Shown here: piece by piece, positions 58,693-64,000 of the stretch
Position numbering within the stretch: the first letter of the stretch is position 1
Layout: each line of letters begins with the position of its first letter
Origin: a virus
Length of the DNA: 64,000 nt
Virus record (IMG/VR): IMGVR_UViG_3300020055_000003
Location: 62,001-126,000 of that record
Strand: one strand, 5' to 3'
Notes under the pieces: generated by a model
What the model was told of the DNA's origin: nothing
Database searches by the model: none
The model's input: the letters and a program-made list of their open reading frames with translations, nothing else
Made by a program: the position numbers and the translations under genes

Positions 58693-58725
58693 CTTTGCTC
58701 AAATGACTTATATTAGTAGTGTAAG
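58682..58725 (+). repeat. 44-bp promoter repeat (copy 1; copy 2 at 61465-61508)
   Basis: Both copies are identical across 44 bases, from the GCCCTTGACTTC region through the -10 TATATT to GTAAG, although 2.8 kb apart. Confidence 0.9.
58686..58714 (+). promoter_or_regulatory. Sigma70-type early promoter for 58745
   Basis: TTGACT at 58686-58691, 17-bp spacer, TATATT at 58709-58714. Within a 44-base segment repeated exactly at 61465-61508. Confidence 0.85.
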
Positions 58726-58729
58726 TAAT

Positions 58730-58747
58730 GAAAGGTGATTCGTAATG
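58730..58747 (+). promoter_or_regulatory. Conserved early leader (copy 5, plus)
   Basis: GAAAGGTGATTCGTAATG ending in the start codon at 58745-58747. Confidence 0.78.
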
Positions 58748-58876
58748 ACAAGAGAGGAATTTTTTGAGTGGTTGGAGACTTGCCCCACGCATAAACACAA
58801 CATTACATTTGATGAGTTTGATTTTGTGACTGTGTGCTTTCCAATTGAAGAAGAGGAAGAAGAGAGCGCGGCATAA
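58745..58876 (+). CDS. Small acidic early protein, unknown
   Basis: 43 aa (MTREEFFEWLETCPTHKHNI, TFDEFDFVTVCFPIEEEEEE). Acidic tail. Start set by the conserved leader; promoter upstream, second promoter downstream. Acidity would suit an inhibitor of a nucleic-acid-binding enzyme (speculative). Confidence 0.65.
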   Translation: MTREEFFEWLETCPTHKHNITFDEFDFVTVCFPIEEEEEESAA

Positions 58877-58891
58877 ACCGAACACATCCCC

Positions 58892-58918
58892 CAAATTTTA
58901 GCCACAGGCCCTTGACTT
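58892..58918 (+). repeat. 27-bp direct repeat (copy 2 of 2)
   Basis: Identical to 58666-58692; it leads into the promoter of the gene at 58971. Confidence 0.85.
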
Positions 58919-58940
58919 TTGAGTTCGAATCGCATATATT
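58912..58940 (+). promoter_or_regulatory. Sigma70-type early promoter for 58971
   Basis: TTGACT at 58912-58917, 17-bp spacer, TATATT at 58935-58940. The spacer contains TTCGAATCG, so it holds the leader core in inverted form. Confidence 0.85.
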
Positions 58941-58955
58941 AGTAGTATAAGTAAT

Positions 58956-58973
58956 GAAAGGTGATTCGTAATG
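58956..58973 (+). promoter_or_regulatory. Conserved early leader (copy 6, plus)
   Basis: GAAAGGTGATTCGTAATG ending in the start codon at 58971-58973. Confidence 0.78.
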
Positions 58974-59312
58974 ACACAGACTGCTAAAGAATTCATAGAT
59001 GAAATGAACTACTTCGATACATATGGAAGTGGTTGTGGATTTGAGACACGTTGGTCTATCTATGGTGAAAATATCAAAATGGGAGAGAACCATCCCTTTC
59101 AAACTCCCATGACGATTCAGAACAAATGTGATGTTTGGGGATATGATTCCTCTGCTGTTTGTAATGGTAAAACGTGGGGAGATCTCTGGCAGACATGTGA
59201 AACTGTCATACGCAATTCAGTGGATAGTGATGGTAATAGAGATCATCACATCTTTATTGAAGATTTAGAAGCGCAAGGTAATGGCGTTTGGAACTTGGTA
59301 ACAGGGAGCTAA
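58971..59312 (+). CDS. Early protein, unknown
   Basis: 113 aa (MTQTAKEFIDEMNYFDTYGS, MGENHPFQTPMTIQNKCDVW, WGDLWQTCETVIRNSVDSDG, ending GVWNLVTGS). Soluble, four Cys, several Trp. First gene of an operon that continues to about 60647. Not recognised. Confidence 0.65.
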   Translation: MTQTAKEFIDEMNYFDTYGSGCGFETRWSIYGENIKMGENHPFQTPMTIQNKCDVWGYDSSAVCNGKTWGDLWQTCETVIRNSVDSDGNRDHHIFIEDLEAQGNGVWNLVTGS

Positions 59313-59315
59313 ATT

Positions 59316-59507
59316 ATGAACTCTAACTTAAAAACTTTTATGGATTCTGTGTGGACTGCTACACAAATCTCCGGCAACACTGTTGTTGATCGTCGTGTTT
59401 GTTTTGGTGGAAATCCAGACATTCAATTCACTGTCGAACTTCCCAATGGGGAATTTGATTTTGTATCTGCTGTTGACATGTTTGAAGTGGGGGTAGAATT
59501 CTCATGA
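59316..59507 (+). CDS. Small early protein, unknown
   Basis: 63 aa (MNSNLKTFMDSVWTATQISG, VCFGGNPDIQFTVELPNGEF). Beta-rich. Three bases after the previous stop; overlaps the next gene by 4 (ATGA). Confidence 0.62.
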   Translation: MNSNLKTFMDSVWTATQISGNTVVDRRVCFGGNPDIQFTVELPNGEFDFVSAVDMFEVGVEFS

Positions 59508-59734
59508 CCATATATCCTGATTTTGATATCATTGTAACTGATGGCATTCCTTTACATGGCAGCCCTCAAGACAGAGGTTCTGCCGATCGTTATTATCACC
59601 GTTCTTTTGACCCCCACTACTGGCCACTAGGCACATACAAAGGTGAGCGTGTTGAAAAAGATAACATGACTGTTGGTGAGATTGAGGCTTATCGTTATGG
59701 CTGGGATAACGAAAAAGATCGTAAGGAGTGGTAA
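59504..59734 (+). CDS. Small early protein, unknown
   Basis: 76 aa (MTIYPDFDIIVTDGIPLHGS, DRYYHRSFDPHYWPLGTYKG, GEIEAYRYGWDNEKDRKEW). Aromatic and charged, ATGA-coupled, with TAATG to the next gene. Not recognised. Confidence 0.62.
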   Translation: MTIYPDFDIIVTDGIPLHGSPQDRGSADRYYHRSFDPHYWPLGTYKGERVEKDNMTVGEIEAYRYGWDNEKDRKEW

Positions 59735-59934
59735 TGTTTCGAATAATATTTTACTCGGCTGCGTTTGGCCTGGGCGGAGCAATGATTGTGAATTCGTTTT
59801 TGAACATGTTGGAAATGCCTGACGTGCATTTTTCATATTCAAGTGGCGAATGTGTTCGAGTTCTGAATTACACTGATGAAGTTTTCACTTGTGAAAACCT
59901 TCCAGAGAGATTTCATCATGTGTGGGTCGAATAA
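59734..59934 (+). CDS. Small exported or membrane protein, unknown
   Basis: 66 aa from ATG 59734 (TAATG coupling). N-terminal hydrophobic segment (MFRIIFYSAAFGLGGAMIVN) like a signal or anchor; two Cys later (SGECVRVLNY, VFTCENLP) could form a disulfide in the periplasm. Confidence 0.6.
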   Translation: MFRIIFYSAAFGLGGAMIVNSFLNMLEMPDVHFSYSSGECVRVLNYTDEVFTCENLPERFHHVWVE

Positions 59935-60079
59935 TTTTTTTCAAGAAGGCGTAGATGCACATGCTTCTGGCCTTCTTTGGAAAGATAATCCATATAAAGA
60001 AGATTCTTTTGAATATTCTGAGTGGAAAAAAGGTTGGGATGCTCGTATGACGTGGTGTTTAGAAAATGCATACACATAA
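59918..60079 (+). CDS. RMF/CrpP-like small protein
   Basis: 53 aa from ATG 59918, overlapping the end of the previous gene. The spacing EGVDAHASGLLWKDNPYKED then EWKKGWDARM follows the ribosome modulation factor pattern (GxxAxxxGxxxxxNPY...W..GW). RMF dimerises ribosomes in stationary phase; phages and plasmids carry many short relatives (also called CrpP-like) with uncertain roles. Ribosome binding is not shown here. Confidence 0.6.
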   Translation: MCGSNNFFQEGVDAHASGLLWKDNPYKEDSFEYSEWKKGWDARMTWCLENAYT

Positions 60080-60082
60080 ATA
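60075..60082 (+). promoter_or_regulatory. Possible late-type promoter (CATAAATA)
   Basis: CATAAATA 26 nt before the ATG at 60109; it overlaps the end of the RMF-like gene. Confidence 0.4.
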
Positions 60083-60108
60083 TTTTAATGAAACTGAAGG
60101 TGACAGTA

Positions 60109-60429
60109 ATGACGCAAATGAATTTTGATTTTTTTGATGAAAAATCTACACAAATGTCAGAAAATCTTGTAAATTTAAATGAGGCACTTGATGGAACGGC
60201 AACTTTAACTGACTTCGAAACATATTTGAAAGAAAGAATGTATGATGCTGAGTATAAATTGCATCTTTCAGAACAAGCTCTTACAAACATTGGACTTGAA
60301 CTCAAAAATTTTCTAGAAATTTATGAACATTCTTGGAATGGATCGCATGAAGTCAAAGAAATGATTGAGACAATAGACAATTATTTTGATATTAGTTCTA
60401 AAATTACAATCAAAGAGGAAAAAAAATGA
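60109..60429 (+). CDS. Helical protein, unknown
   Basis: 106 aa from ATG 60109 (GAAGGTGACAGTA ahead of it; an in-frame ATG at 60088 is an alternative). Helical with a long coil region (TYLKERMYDAEYKLHLSEQA, LTNIGLELKNFLEIYEHSWN). Overlaps the next gene by 4. Confidence 0.6.
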   Translation: MTQMNFDFFDEKSTQMSENLVNLNEALDGTATLTDFETYLKERMYDAEYKLHLSEQALTNIGLELKNFLEIYEHSWNGSHEVKEMIETIDNYFDISSKITIKEEKK

Positions 60430-60647
60430 TTTCTATGTCAGTTGTAATCGGGTTCGGCATTTATCTTTGTGTCGCACTATACTTTAGTATGAAATCTGCC
60501 CATAAAACTGGATATGTACAAGGACTACAGGATATATTAACTTCAGTTGAAGAGGCTCTCGACCATGATAGGTCAAAAATTGATAGTCTTTATGAAAAAA
60601 TGGCAAAAAATAAAGGAATGAGAGTAGAAATTTCAGAAGAAATTTAA
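60426..60647 (+). CDS. Small membrane protein, unknown
   Basis: 73 aa. N-terminal membrane helix (MISMSVVIGFGIYLCVALYF) then a helical cytoplasmic tail (GYVQGLQDILTSVEEALDHD). ATGA-coupled. Not recognised. Confidence 0.6.
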   Translation: MISMSVVIGFGIYLCVALYFSMKSAHKTGYVQGLQDILTSVEEALDHDRSKIDSLYEKMAKNKGMRVEISEEI

Positions 60648-60656
60648 TAAAAGCCC

Positions 60657-60685
60657 TTGACAAATCCCCTCAAATGTGACAGAAT
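60657..60685 (+). promoter_or_regulatory. Sigma70-type early promoter for 60716
   Basis: TTGACA at 60657-60662, 17-bp spacer, CAGAAT at 60680-60685 (weaker -10 than the others). Confidence 0.6.
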
Positions 60686-60715
60686 CATATTGTATTTGAT
60701 GATAGAGGTAAAAAA

Positions 60716-61150
60716 ATGGTTCACTTCGACAATTTATATGTCTCTGGTTCCGGCTCTCGCAAAAGAAAACTCGCATATCAAGTTGCTGAGTTCGTAAAAT
60801 CTCAAATTTTCCCTAGAACACAAGGTGTGATGCTGGAAATTCAGCTCATTTCGAAGCTTTCTGAGAAAGAAGGCGTCCTTGGCGATTGTATGGATGAAGA
60901 TGATCGCGAATATACAGTCAGAATTGATAGTTCTTTGGATAGAGAAACTTTTATCAAGACTCTTTGTCATGAATTAGTTCATGTAAAACAATATGCAAAG
61001 AATGAACTACGTCAAATTACTTTCAAAACACACAAATGGCATCGTAAAACTTTGATGGGCGATCTAGAATATCATGAGCGTCCTTGGGAAATCGAAGCAT
61101 TTTCAATGGAAGATGAATTAGCTGAAAAATTTGGAGAAAATAATGAGTAA
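60716..61150 (+). CDS. SprT-like zinc metalloprotease
   Basis: 144 aa. Zinc motif HELVH (85-89) in LCHELVHVKQYAKNE, and a downstream ERPWEIEAFSME (about 121-132) whose Glu is a likely third ligand. The preceding region folds as an SprT-like core (YQVAEFVKSQIFPRTQGVML). Full SprT/Spartan proteins carry DNA-protein crosslink protease activity plus a zinc finger; that finger is not obvious here. Promoter upstream. Confidence 0.75.
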   Translation: MVHFDNLYVSGSGSRKRKLAYQVAEFVKSQIFPRTQGVMLEIQLISKLSEKEGVLGDCMDEDDREYTVRIDSSLDRETFIKTLCHELVHVKQYAKNELRQITFKTHKWHRKTLMGDLEYHERPWEIEAFSMEDELAEKFGENNE

Positions 61151-61472
61151 AATGGGAAATTATGTTGTAGAATTAATGGAAACTGGACTTTGGGAAGAGG
61201 ACGAAAATCCTTCTGAACCAAATTTTGATGAATATTATAGCGAACAGCTGTCTAGATTCAAGCATGAATTGAGAGATTGTATGCAATCTAGAAATATTAC
61301 TTGGAAAGAGGCACTAACTTTTTTATATCAAACCGAAGAAGATGATTATGAACTCTTTGATATAGAGGAAGATGCATATTGTTACCAAAAACTTGAACAT
61401 TTTCTTTATAAATGGGATTTACAGGAAAGAAAAATTGATGAAATATGTAAAAAATTCTTCATTAGCCCTTGA
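61143..61472 (+). CDS. Acidic helical protein, unknown
   Basis: 109 aa from ATG 61143 (GGAGAAAATA before it), overlapping the protease end by 8. Acidic, helical (LSRFKHELRDCMQSRNITWK, EEDDYELFDIEEDAYCYQKL). Its last codons overlap the promoter at 61469. Not recognised. Confidence 0.6.
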   Translation: MSKMGNYVVELMETGLWEEDENPSEPNFDEYYSEQLSRFKHELRDCMQSRNITWKEALTFLYQTEEDDYELFDIEEDAYCYQKLEHFLYKWDLQERKIDEICKKFFISP

Positions 61473-61508
61473 CTTCTTTGCTCAAATGACTTATATTAGT
61501 AGTGTAAG
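61465..61508 (+). repeat. 44-bp promoter repeat (copy 2; copy 1 at 58682-58725)
   Basis: Exact copy of 58682-58725. Overlaps the last codons of the upstream gene. Confidence 0.9.
61469..61497 (+). promoter_or_regulatory. Sigma70-type early promoter for 61537
   Basis: TTGACT at 61469-61474, 17-bp spacer, TATATT at 61492-61497, then a leader with GGAGATTCTTACGTTATG, a variant of the common early leader. Confidence 0.85.
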
Positions 61509-61536
61509 GTAAAAAAACATAGGAGATTCTTACGTT

Positions 61537-61962
61537 ATGGCATATGTTTCACAAGACATGAAAAAAGCTCTTGCCCCTGCAATTAAAAATGTACTAAAAC
61601 AGTACGGTATGAAAGGCACGATTGGTGTTAACAACCATTCTTCTTTGGTTGTGAATATTAAAGAAGGTGTTCTTGACTTGATTGGAATTGCAAATGCAAA
61701 AAATCAAGAGATTGCTGAACGGCGGAATATGCCTTACTATGAATGTAACGGATACTTTCAGGCAAATCCCTACCATTCCGATCAATATGGAGAAGCTTCT
61801 TCTTTCTTTGAAGATTTGGTTGCGGCAATGAAAGGTGCGTTTACAAACGGTGGTCCCAAATGGTATGATAACAGTGATGCAATGATTGATTACTTTGATA
61901 CTGCATACTATTTGGACATCAATGTTGGAAAATGGAACAAGCCTTACGTTTGTACGGCTTAA
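61537..61962 (+). CDS. Phage protein, possible LPD29-like domain
   Basis: 141 aa (MAYVSQDMKKALAPAIKNVL, KQYGMKGTIGVNNHSSLVVN, with FDTAYYLDINVGKWNKPYVC at the end). The overall pattern recurs in many phages and, as I recall it, in large polyvalent proteins as LPD29. No function is known. First gene of a small operon running to 62858. Confidence 0.6.
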   Translation: MAYVSQDMKKALAPAIKNVLKQYGMKGTIGVNNHSSLVVNIKEGVLDLIGIANAKNQEIAERRNMPYYECNGYFQANPYHSDQYGEASSFFEDLVAAMKGAFTNGGPKWYDNSDAMIDYFDTAYYLDINVGKWNKPYVCTA

Positions 61963-61979
61963 ACAATAAGGAGTGATAT

Positions 61980-62138
61980 ATGTGGTATGTTCAGTATGAA
62001 CTTGCTGATGGTTCAAATGAAACTTTTCGATATGAGGGCTTGACACAAGAGCAGGCGCGTGAAATCCATCGTCAATGGTCTGGTTGGAACACCAAATATG
62101 TCCAATCAGGAAGGATGGATTTAGGATATGGTAAATAA
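61980..62138 (+). CDS. Small protein, unknown
   Basis: 52 aa (MWYVQYELADGSNETFRYEG, TQEQARE then IHRQWSGWNTKYVQSG). AAGGAGTGATAT site. Beta-alpha; overlaps the next gene by 11 bases. Confidence 0.6.
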   Translation: MWYVQYELADGSNETFRYEGLTQEQAREIHRQWSGWNTKYVQSGRMDLGYGK

Positions 62139-62343
62139 AATACAGCGCATGGTCGTCCCGCTAATGGACGAATTGCAATGGTGCATGGAGAACAACGCAC
62201 ACTTGGAAGACCCCGATAGGGTCTCTGCTATAATTGATAGGGTCAGTATCTATATTGCACATTTAACAGATGAAGATAGTGACTATCTACATGCTGCTCA
62301 AGATGCGATAGAGGAAGGTCGCGAATGGAACGTGAAGAAATAA
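62128..62343 (+). CDS. Small helical protein, unknown
   Basis: 71 aa (VVPLMDELQWCMENNAHLED, SAIIDRVSIYIAHLTDEDSD). Two-helix character. GGAT site inside the previous gene; overlaps the next one. Confidence 0.6.
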   Translation: MVNKIQRMVVPLMDELQWCMENNAHLEDPDRVSAIIDRVSIYIAHLTDEDSDYLHAAQDAIEEGREWNVKK

Positions 62344-62483
62344 CACAGTTAAAAGAAATTCGTGATGTTTTTTTAAAAATGTATCATGAAACTAAAAAAC
62401 CTGATATAAGTATTGATATGTCTTTTTTAAGGCTTCATAATATTATATCAAGATTAGAAGAGGATACATTAAATGGCAGATAA
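62325..62483 (+). CDS. Small helical protein, unknown
   Basis: 52 aa (MEREEITQLKEIRDVFLKMY, SFLRLHNIISRLEEDTLNGR). GAGGAAGG just upstream. Overlaps both neighbours. Confidence 0.55.
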   Translation: MEREEITQLKEIRDVFLKMYHETKKPDISIDMSFLRLHNIISRLEEDTLNGR

Positions 62484-62667
62484 AGAAATTTCTATTAGAG
62501 TTGGAAAACTTTATTCTAAAGGACTTGATTATGATGATGCTCAGAAAGAATTTTTGAGCCATGCTTCTGATAAAGAAAAATCATTATTAGAAAATCAATT
62601 TGATGAAGTTTGGAATGAATATGAGCACATGTATCTTTCAACTCTTTCTTTTATGAGTAACAAATGA
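62473..62667 (+). CDS. Small acidic helical protein, unknown
   Basis: 64 aa (MADKEISIRVGKLYSKGLDY, FDEVWNEYEHMYLSTLSFMS). Overlaps neighbours; stop overlaps the next ATG (ATGA). Confidence 0.58.
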   Translation: MADKEISIRVGKLYSKGLDYDDAQKEFLSHASDKEKSLLENQFDEVWNEYEHMYLSTLSFMSNK

Positions 62668-62858
62668 GCATAGATTATTACGCAGACAAATTATATGATG
62701 TGCAGATAGATACCGTAAAAGGAGATGTTATTTTAGGTGGTGTTTTCTTTATAGAAGATAGTCCAAAAGAGGCATATATTTTTGAGCGAGCTTACATTAT
62801 GGGAAGAGAACATAAAAAAGCTCAAGTGATTAATATTCTTTCAAAGAAAACTTCTTGA
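62664..62858 (+). CDS. Small protein, unknown
   Basis: 64 aa (MSIDYYADKLYDVQIDTVKG, VFFIEDSPKEAYIFERAYIM). Alpha/beta. Ends 3 bases into the tRNA promoter. Confidence 0.58.
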   Translation: MSIDYYADKLYDVQIDTVKGDVILGGVFFIEDSPKEAYIFERAYIMGREHKKAQVINILSKKTS

Positions 62859-62883
62859 CAGAATCGGAGTTATTTGATATAAA
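62855..62883 (+). promoter_or_regulatory. Sigma70-type promoter for tRNA cluster
   Basis: TTGACA at 62855-62860, 17-bp spacer, TATAAA at 62878-62883, 9 bases before tRNA-Arg. Confidence 0.82.
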
Positions 62884-62891
62884 GAAAATAT

Positions 62892-62968
62892 CCGCTCGTA
62901 GATCAACTGGATAGATCAACTGACTTCTAATCAGTAGGTTGAGGGTTCGAGTCCTTCCGAGCGGGCCA
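62892..62968 (+). tRNA. tRNA-Arg (anticodon TCT)
   Basis: Acceptor CCGCTCG/CGAGCGG, D-stem GATC/GATC, anticodon arm ACTGA-CTTCTAA-TCAGT, T-arm GAGGG-TTCGAGT-CCTTC, discriminator G, encoded CCA at 62966-62968. Reads AGA/AGG, common in this AT-rich window. Confidence 0.95.
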
Positions 62969-63095
62969 GATAAATAGGGGAGACTACTAGGAAGAGGTAG
63001 AAACCAGTAAGGCAGAAATGGTTCTGATTTTATTGAAGCGACCTGAATCCCCTCAAACCGCGCACCAGAAAGGAACACCTAGTAGTCGTTAATTT
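62969..63095 (+). ncRNA. Structured leader RNA between tRNA-Arg and 63111
   Basis: GATAAATA (62969-62976) is a late-type promoter. The transcript would begin near 62983, at a perfect 10-bp stem GACTACTAGG (62982-62991) with CCTAGTAGTC (63078-63087). Inside, AACCA (63002-63006) pairs TGGTT (63019-63023), and GGGGA (62977-62981) could pair TCCCC (63048-63052). It ends just before AGAAAGGATAATGAA and the ATG at 63111. Could be a riboswitch-like leader or a small RNA; class not recognised. Confidence 0.55.
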
Positions 63096-63110
63096 AGAAA
63101 GGATAATGAA

Positions 63111-63410
63111 ATGGGTGTAACACCATCGACAGGAATGCCATTTGATGTTTATCAAGTGATGCAGGCGACAATGTATGGAACTCCACAAGCTCCACATTAT
63201 CCTAATAGTGAAAATGTTAGACCCCCAGCGGGTAAAGATTCAAAACGTGTAGTAGAACCATCTACAAGGACTGATGTAAATATAGATGTTTTACGAAGAT
63301 GGGTTGAACAAAAAGATAGAATTGATGATAGTTTAGAAGATCTAAGACTTAGGACTTATTTCAATAAAGAACAAATTGAACAAGGAGCAATCTTAGATAT
63401 AGAAGTTTAA
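63111..63410 (+). CDS. Protein inside the tRNA cluster, unknown
   Basis: 99 aa (MGVTPSTGMPFDVYQVMQAT, MYGTPQAPHYPNSENVRPPA, DVNIDVLRRWVEQKDRIDDS). Pro-rich disordered first half and helical second half; strong AGAAAGGA site. Its stop abuts tRNA-Gly. Preceded by the structured leader. Not recognised. Confidence 0.62.
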   Translation: MGVTPSTGMPFDVYQVMQATMYGTPQAPHYPNSENVRPPAGKDSKRVVEPSTRTDVNIDVLRRWVEQKDRIDDSLEDLRLRTYFNKEQIEQGAILDIEV

Positions 63411-63484
63411 GCGGGTATAGCATAGTGGTAATGTTACAGCCTTCCAAGCTGAAGATAGGAGTTCGATTCTCCTTACCCGCTCCA
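63411..63484 (+). tRNA. tRNA-Gly (anticodon TCC)
   Basis: Acceptor GCGGGTA/TACCCGC, anticodon loop CTTCCAA, T-loop TTCGATT, discriminator T, encoded CCA at 63482-63484. Starts one base after the preceding stop codon. Reads GGA/GGG. Confidence 0.95.
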
Positions 63485-63665
63485 AATAAAAATCCATGGC
63501 GACGGCCTATGGATTGTGGTGACTGAATAAGTGGTAAGCGTGCCACTAAGGTATACACAAAGAGGGTAGCACCCTGTCTTAGCGGATGCAGTGTAGTTTG
63601 AAAGCGAGTTAGCCCGAGCGCTCAGTGCGAGTAGATGTAGGTAATCGGTAATCCTACCCACAACT
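63485..63665 (+). ncRNA. Highly structured inter-tRNA RNA segment
   Basis: No credible gene. Hairpins: AATCCATGGC/GCCTATGGATT (63491-63515, one bulge, GACG loop), AGTGGTA/TGCCACT (63530-63547, AGCG loop), AGGGT/ACCCT (63563-63575) and GTAGG/CCTAC (63637-63657), the last resembling a T-arm with a long loop. GC-richer than the protein genes around it. Possibly a separate RNA gene or a degenerate tRNA array. Confidence 0.5.
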
Positions 63666-63671
63666 TATAAA

Positions 63672-63748
<77 letters not shown>

Positions 63749-63760
63749 AACAGAAATTAT

Positions 63761-63835
63761 TCCGGCGTAGCTCAGCGGTAGAGCAGTTGACTGTTAATCA
63801 ATTGGTCGTAGGTTCGATCCCTACCGCCGGAGCCA
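63761..63835 (+). tRNA. tRNA-Asn (anticodon GTT)
   Basis: Acceptor TCCGGCG/CGCCGGA, anticodon loop CTGTTAA, T-loop TTCGATC, discriminator G, encoded CCA at 63833-63835. Confidence 0.95.
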
Positions 63836-63848
63836 GAAAGAGGCAAAA

Positions 63849-64000
63849 ATGTATAAACCTTTACCTGATAGCGTTACTATTAAAAAATCTGAAATCAATG
63901 GATTAGGACTCTTTGCAGTTGAACCTATTAAGGAAGGAACCGAAATAGGATTGTCTCATTTTTATTGGGGCGATCAGTTACAGAGAACACCTTTAGGTGC
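63849..64000 (+). CDS. SET-domain protein, 3' end outside window
   Basis: 50 codons visible. MYKPLPDSVTIKKSEINGLG then LFAVEPIKEGTEIGLSHFYW: the GLGLFA ... I..GT.I start is typical of SET-domain lysine methyltransferase-like proteins, which occur in marine phages. The catalytic NHxC motif would lie beyond the window, so activity cannot be judged. Confidence 0.75.
   Translation, partial: MYKPLPDSVTIKKSEINGLGLFAVEPIKEGTEIGLSHFYWGDQLQRTPLG

Noticed and set aside
58666-61508. CRISPR array suggested by repeated 27- and 44-bp segments
   Set aside because: The repeats are promoters in front of genes, far apart and without regular spacers; no cas genes are present.
63473-63661. 62-codon minus-strand frame across the tRNA-Gly end and the inter-tRNA region
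   Set aside because: It runs through the tRNA and the hairpins, has no ribosome site, and lies against the transcription direction of the cluster.

Overview
The window reads as part of a large tailed-phage genome, most likely a T4-like marine myovirus. The evidence is a long block of modular tail-fibre genes, T4-type late promoters (TATAAATA and NATAAATA), host-type sigma70 early promoters (TTGAC(A/T), 16-17 bp, TATATT-like), many small overlapping genes joined as TAATG or ATGA, a tRNA cluster, and genes common in marine T4-like phages (ThyX, ClpP, MazG-like, SET, SNase, SleB-type lysin). No host gene or integration module is seen. The DNA looks AT-rich. The host cannot be fixed from the sequence; a Gram-negative marine bacterium is inferred from the envelope-directed genes.

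Layout. 1-6445 (minus): tail-fibre/adhesin genes plus a thermonuclease. 6518-9289 (plus): a small island with a coiled-coil membrane protein, thyX and two small envelope proteins. 9305-39249 (minus): about 30 kb of modular fibre genes, including a 3,157-aa protein. These combine two kinds of N-terminal adaptor, a shared Ig/cadherin-like block, and different C-terminal modules: beta-propellers, FG-GAP, LamG, glycine-rich tips, beta-helix, collagen-like and cupredoxin-like. 39348-44400 (plus, early): MazG-like, Api92-like, GMP reductase, lipase and small proteins. 44342-45136 (minus): a secreted ClpP-fold protease. 45243-48982 (plus, late promoter): an ExbB/ExbD-like pair, a small membrane protein, an SbmA/BacA-like transporter, an anchored coiled coil and a ClpP protease. 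49022-55157 (plus): many small early genes with a SleB hydrolase, DNA methyltransferase, RNase H-like protein and, on the minus strand, a glutaredoxin. 55349-56460: a promoter-terminator-bounded structured RNA, a Cys-rich protein and unexplained non-coding DNA. 56885-58092 (minus): short early genes, including a stand-alone sigma region-4 protein. 58190-62858 (plus): a half-length Na/Pi cotransporter, an HELVH protease and small proteins. 62855-63835: four tRNAs (Arg, Gly, Pro, Asn) with two more structured RNA segments. 63849-end: a SET-domain protein.

How it works together (inference): early genes are read by host RNA polymerase from near-identical promoters, six of them followed by one conserved leader GAAAGGTGATTCGNAATG. 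Nucleotide genes (ThyX, GMP reductase, MazG-like) reshape precursor pools. Late promoters drive the fibre array and the envelope operon. The most novel candidates are the ExbB/ExbD-SbmA-ClpP late operon, the ~280-nt structured RNA at 55384-55667, the free-standing sigma-4 protein, and two type-1-copper-like cupredoxin domains inside the giant fibre protein.
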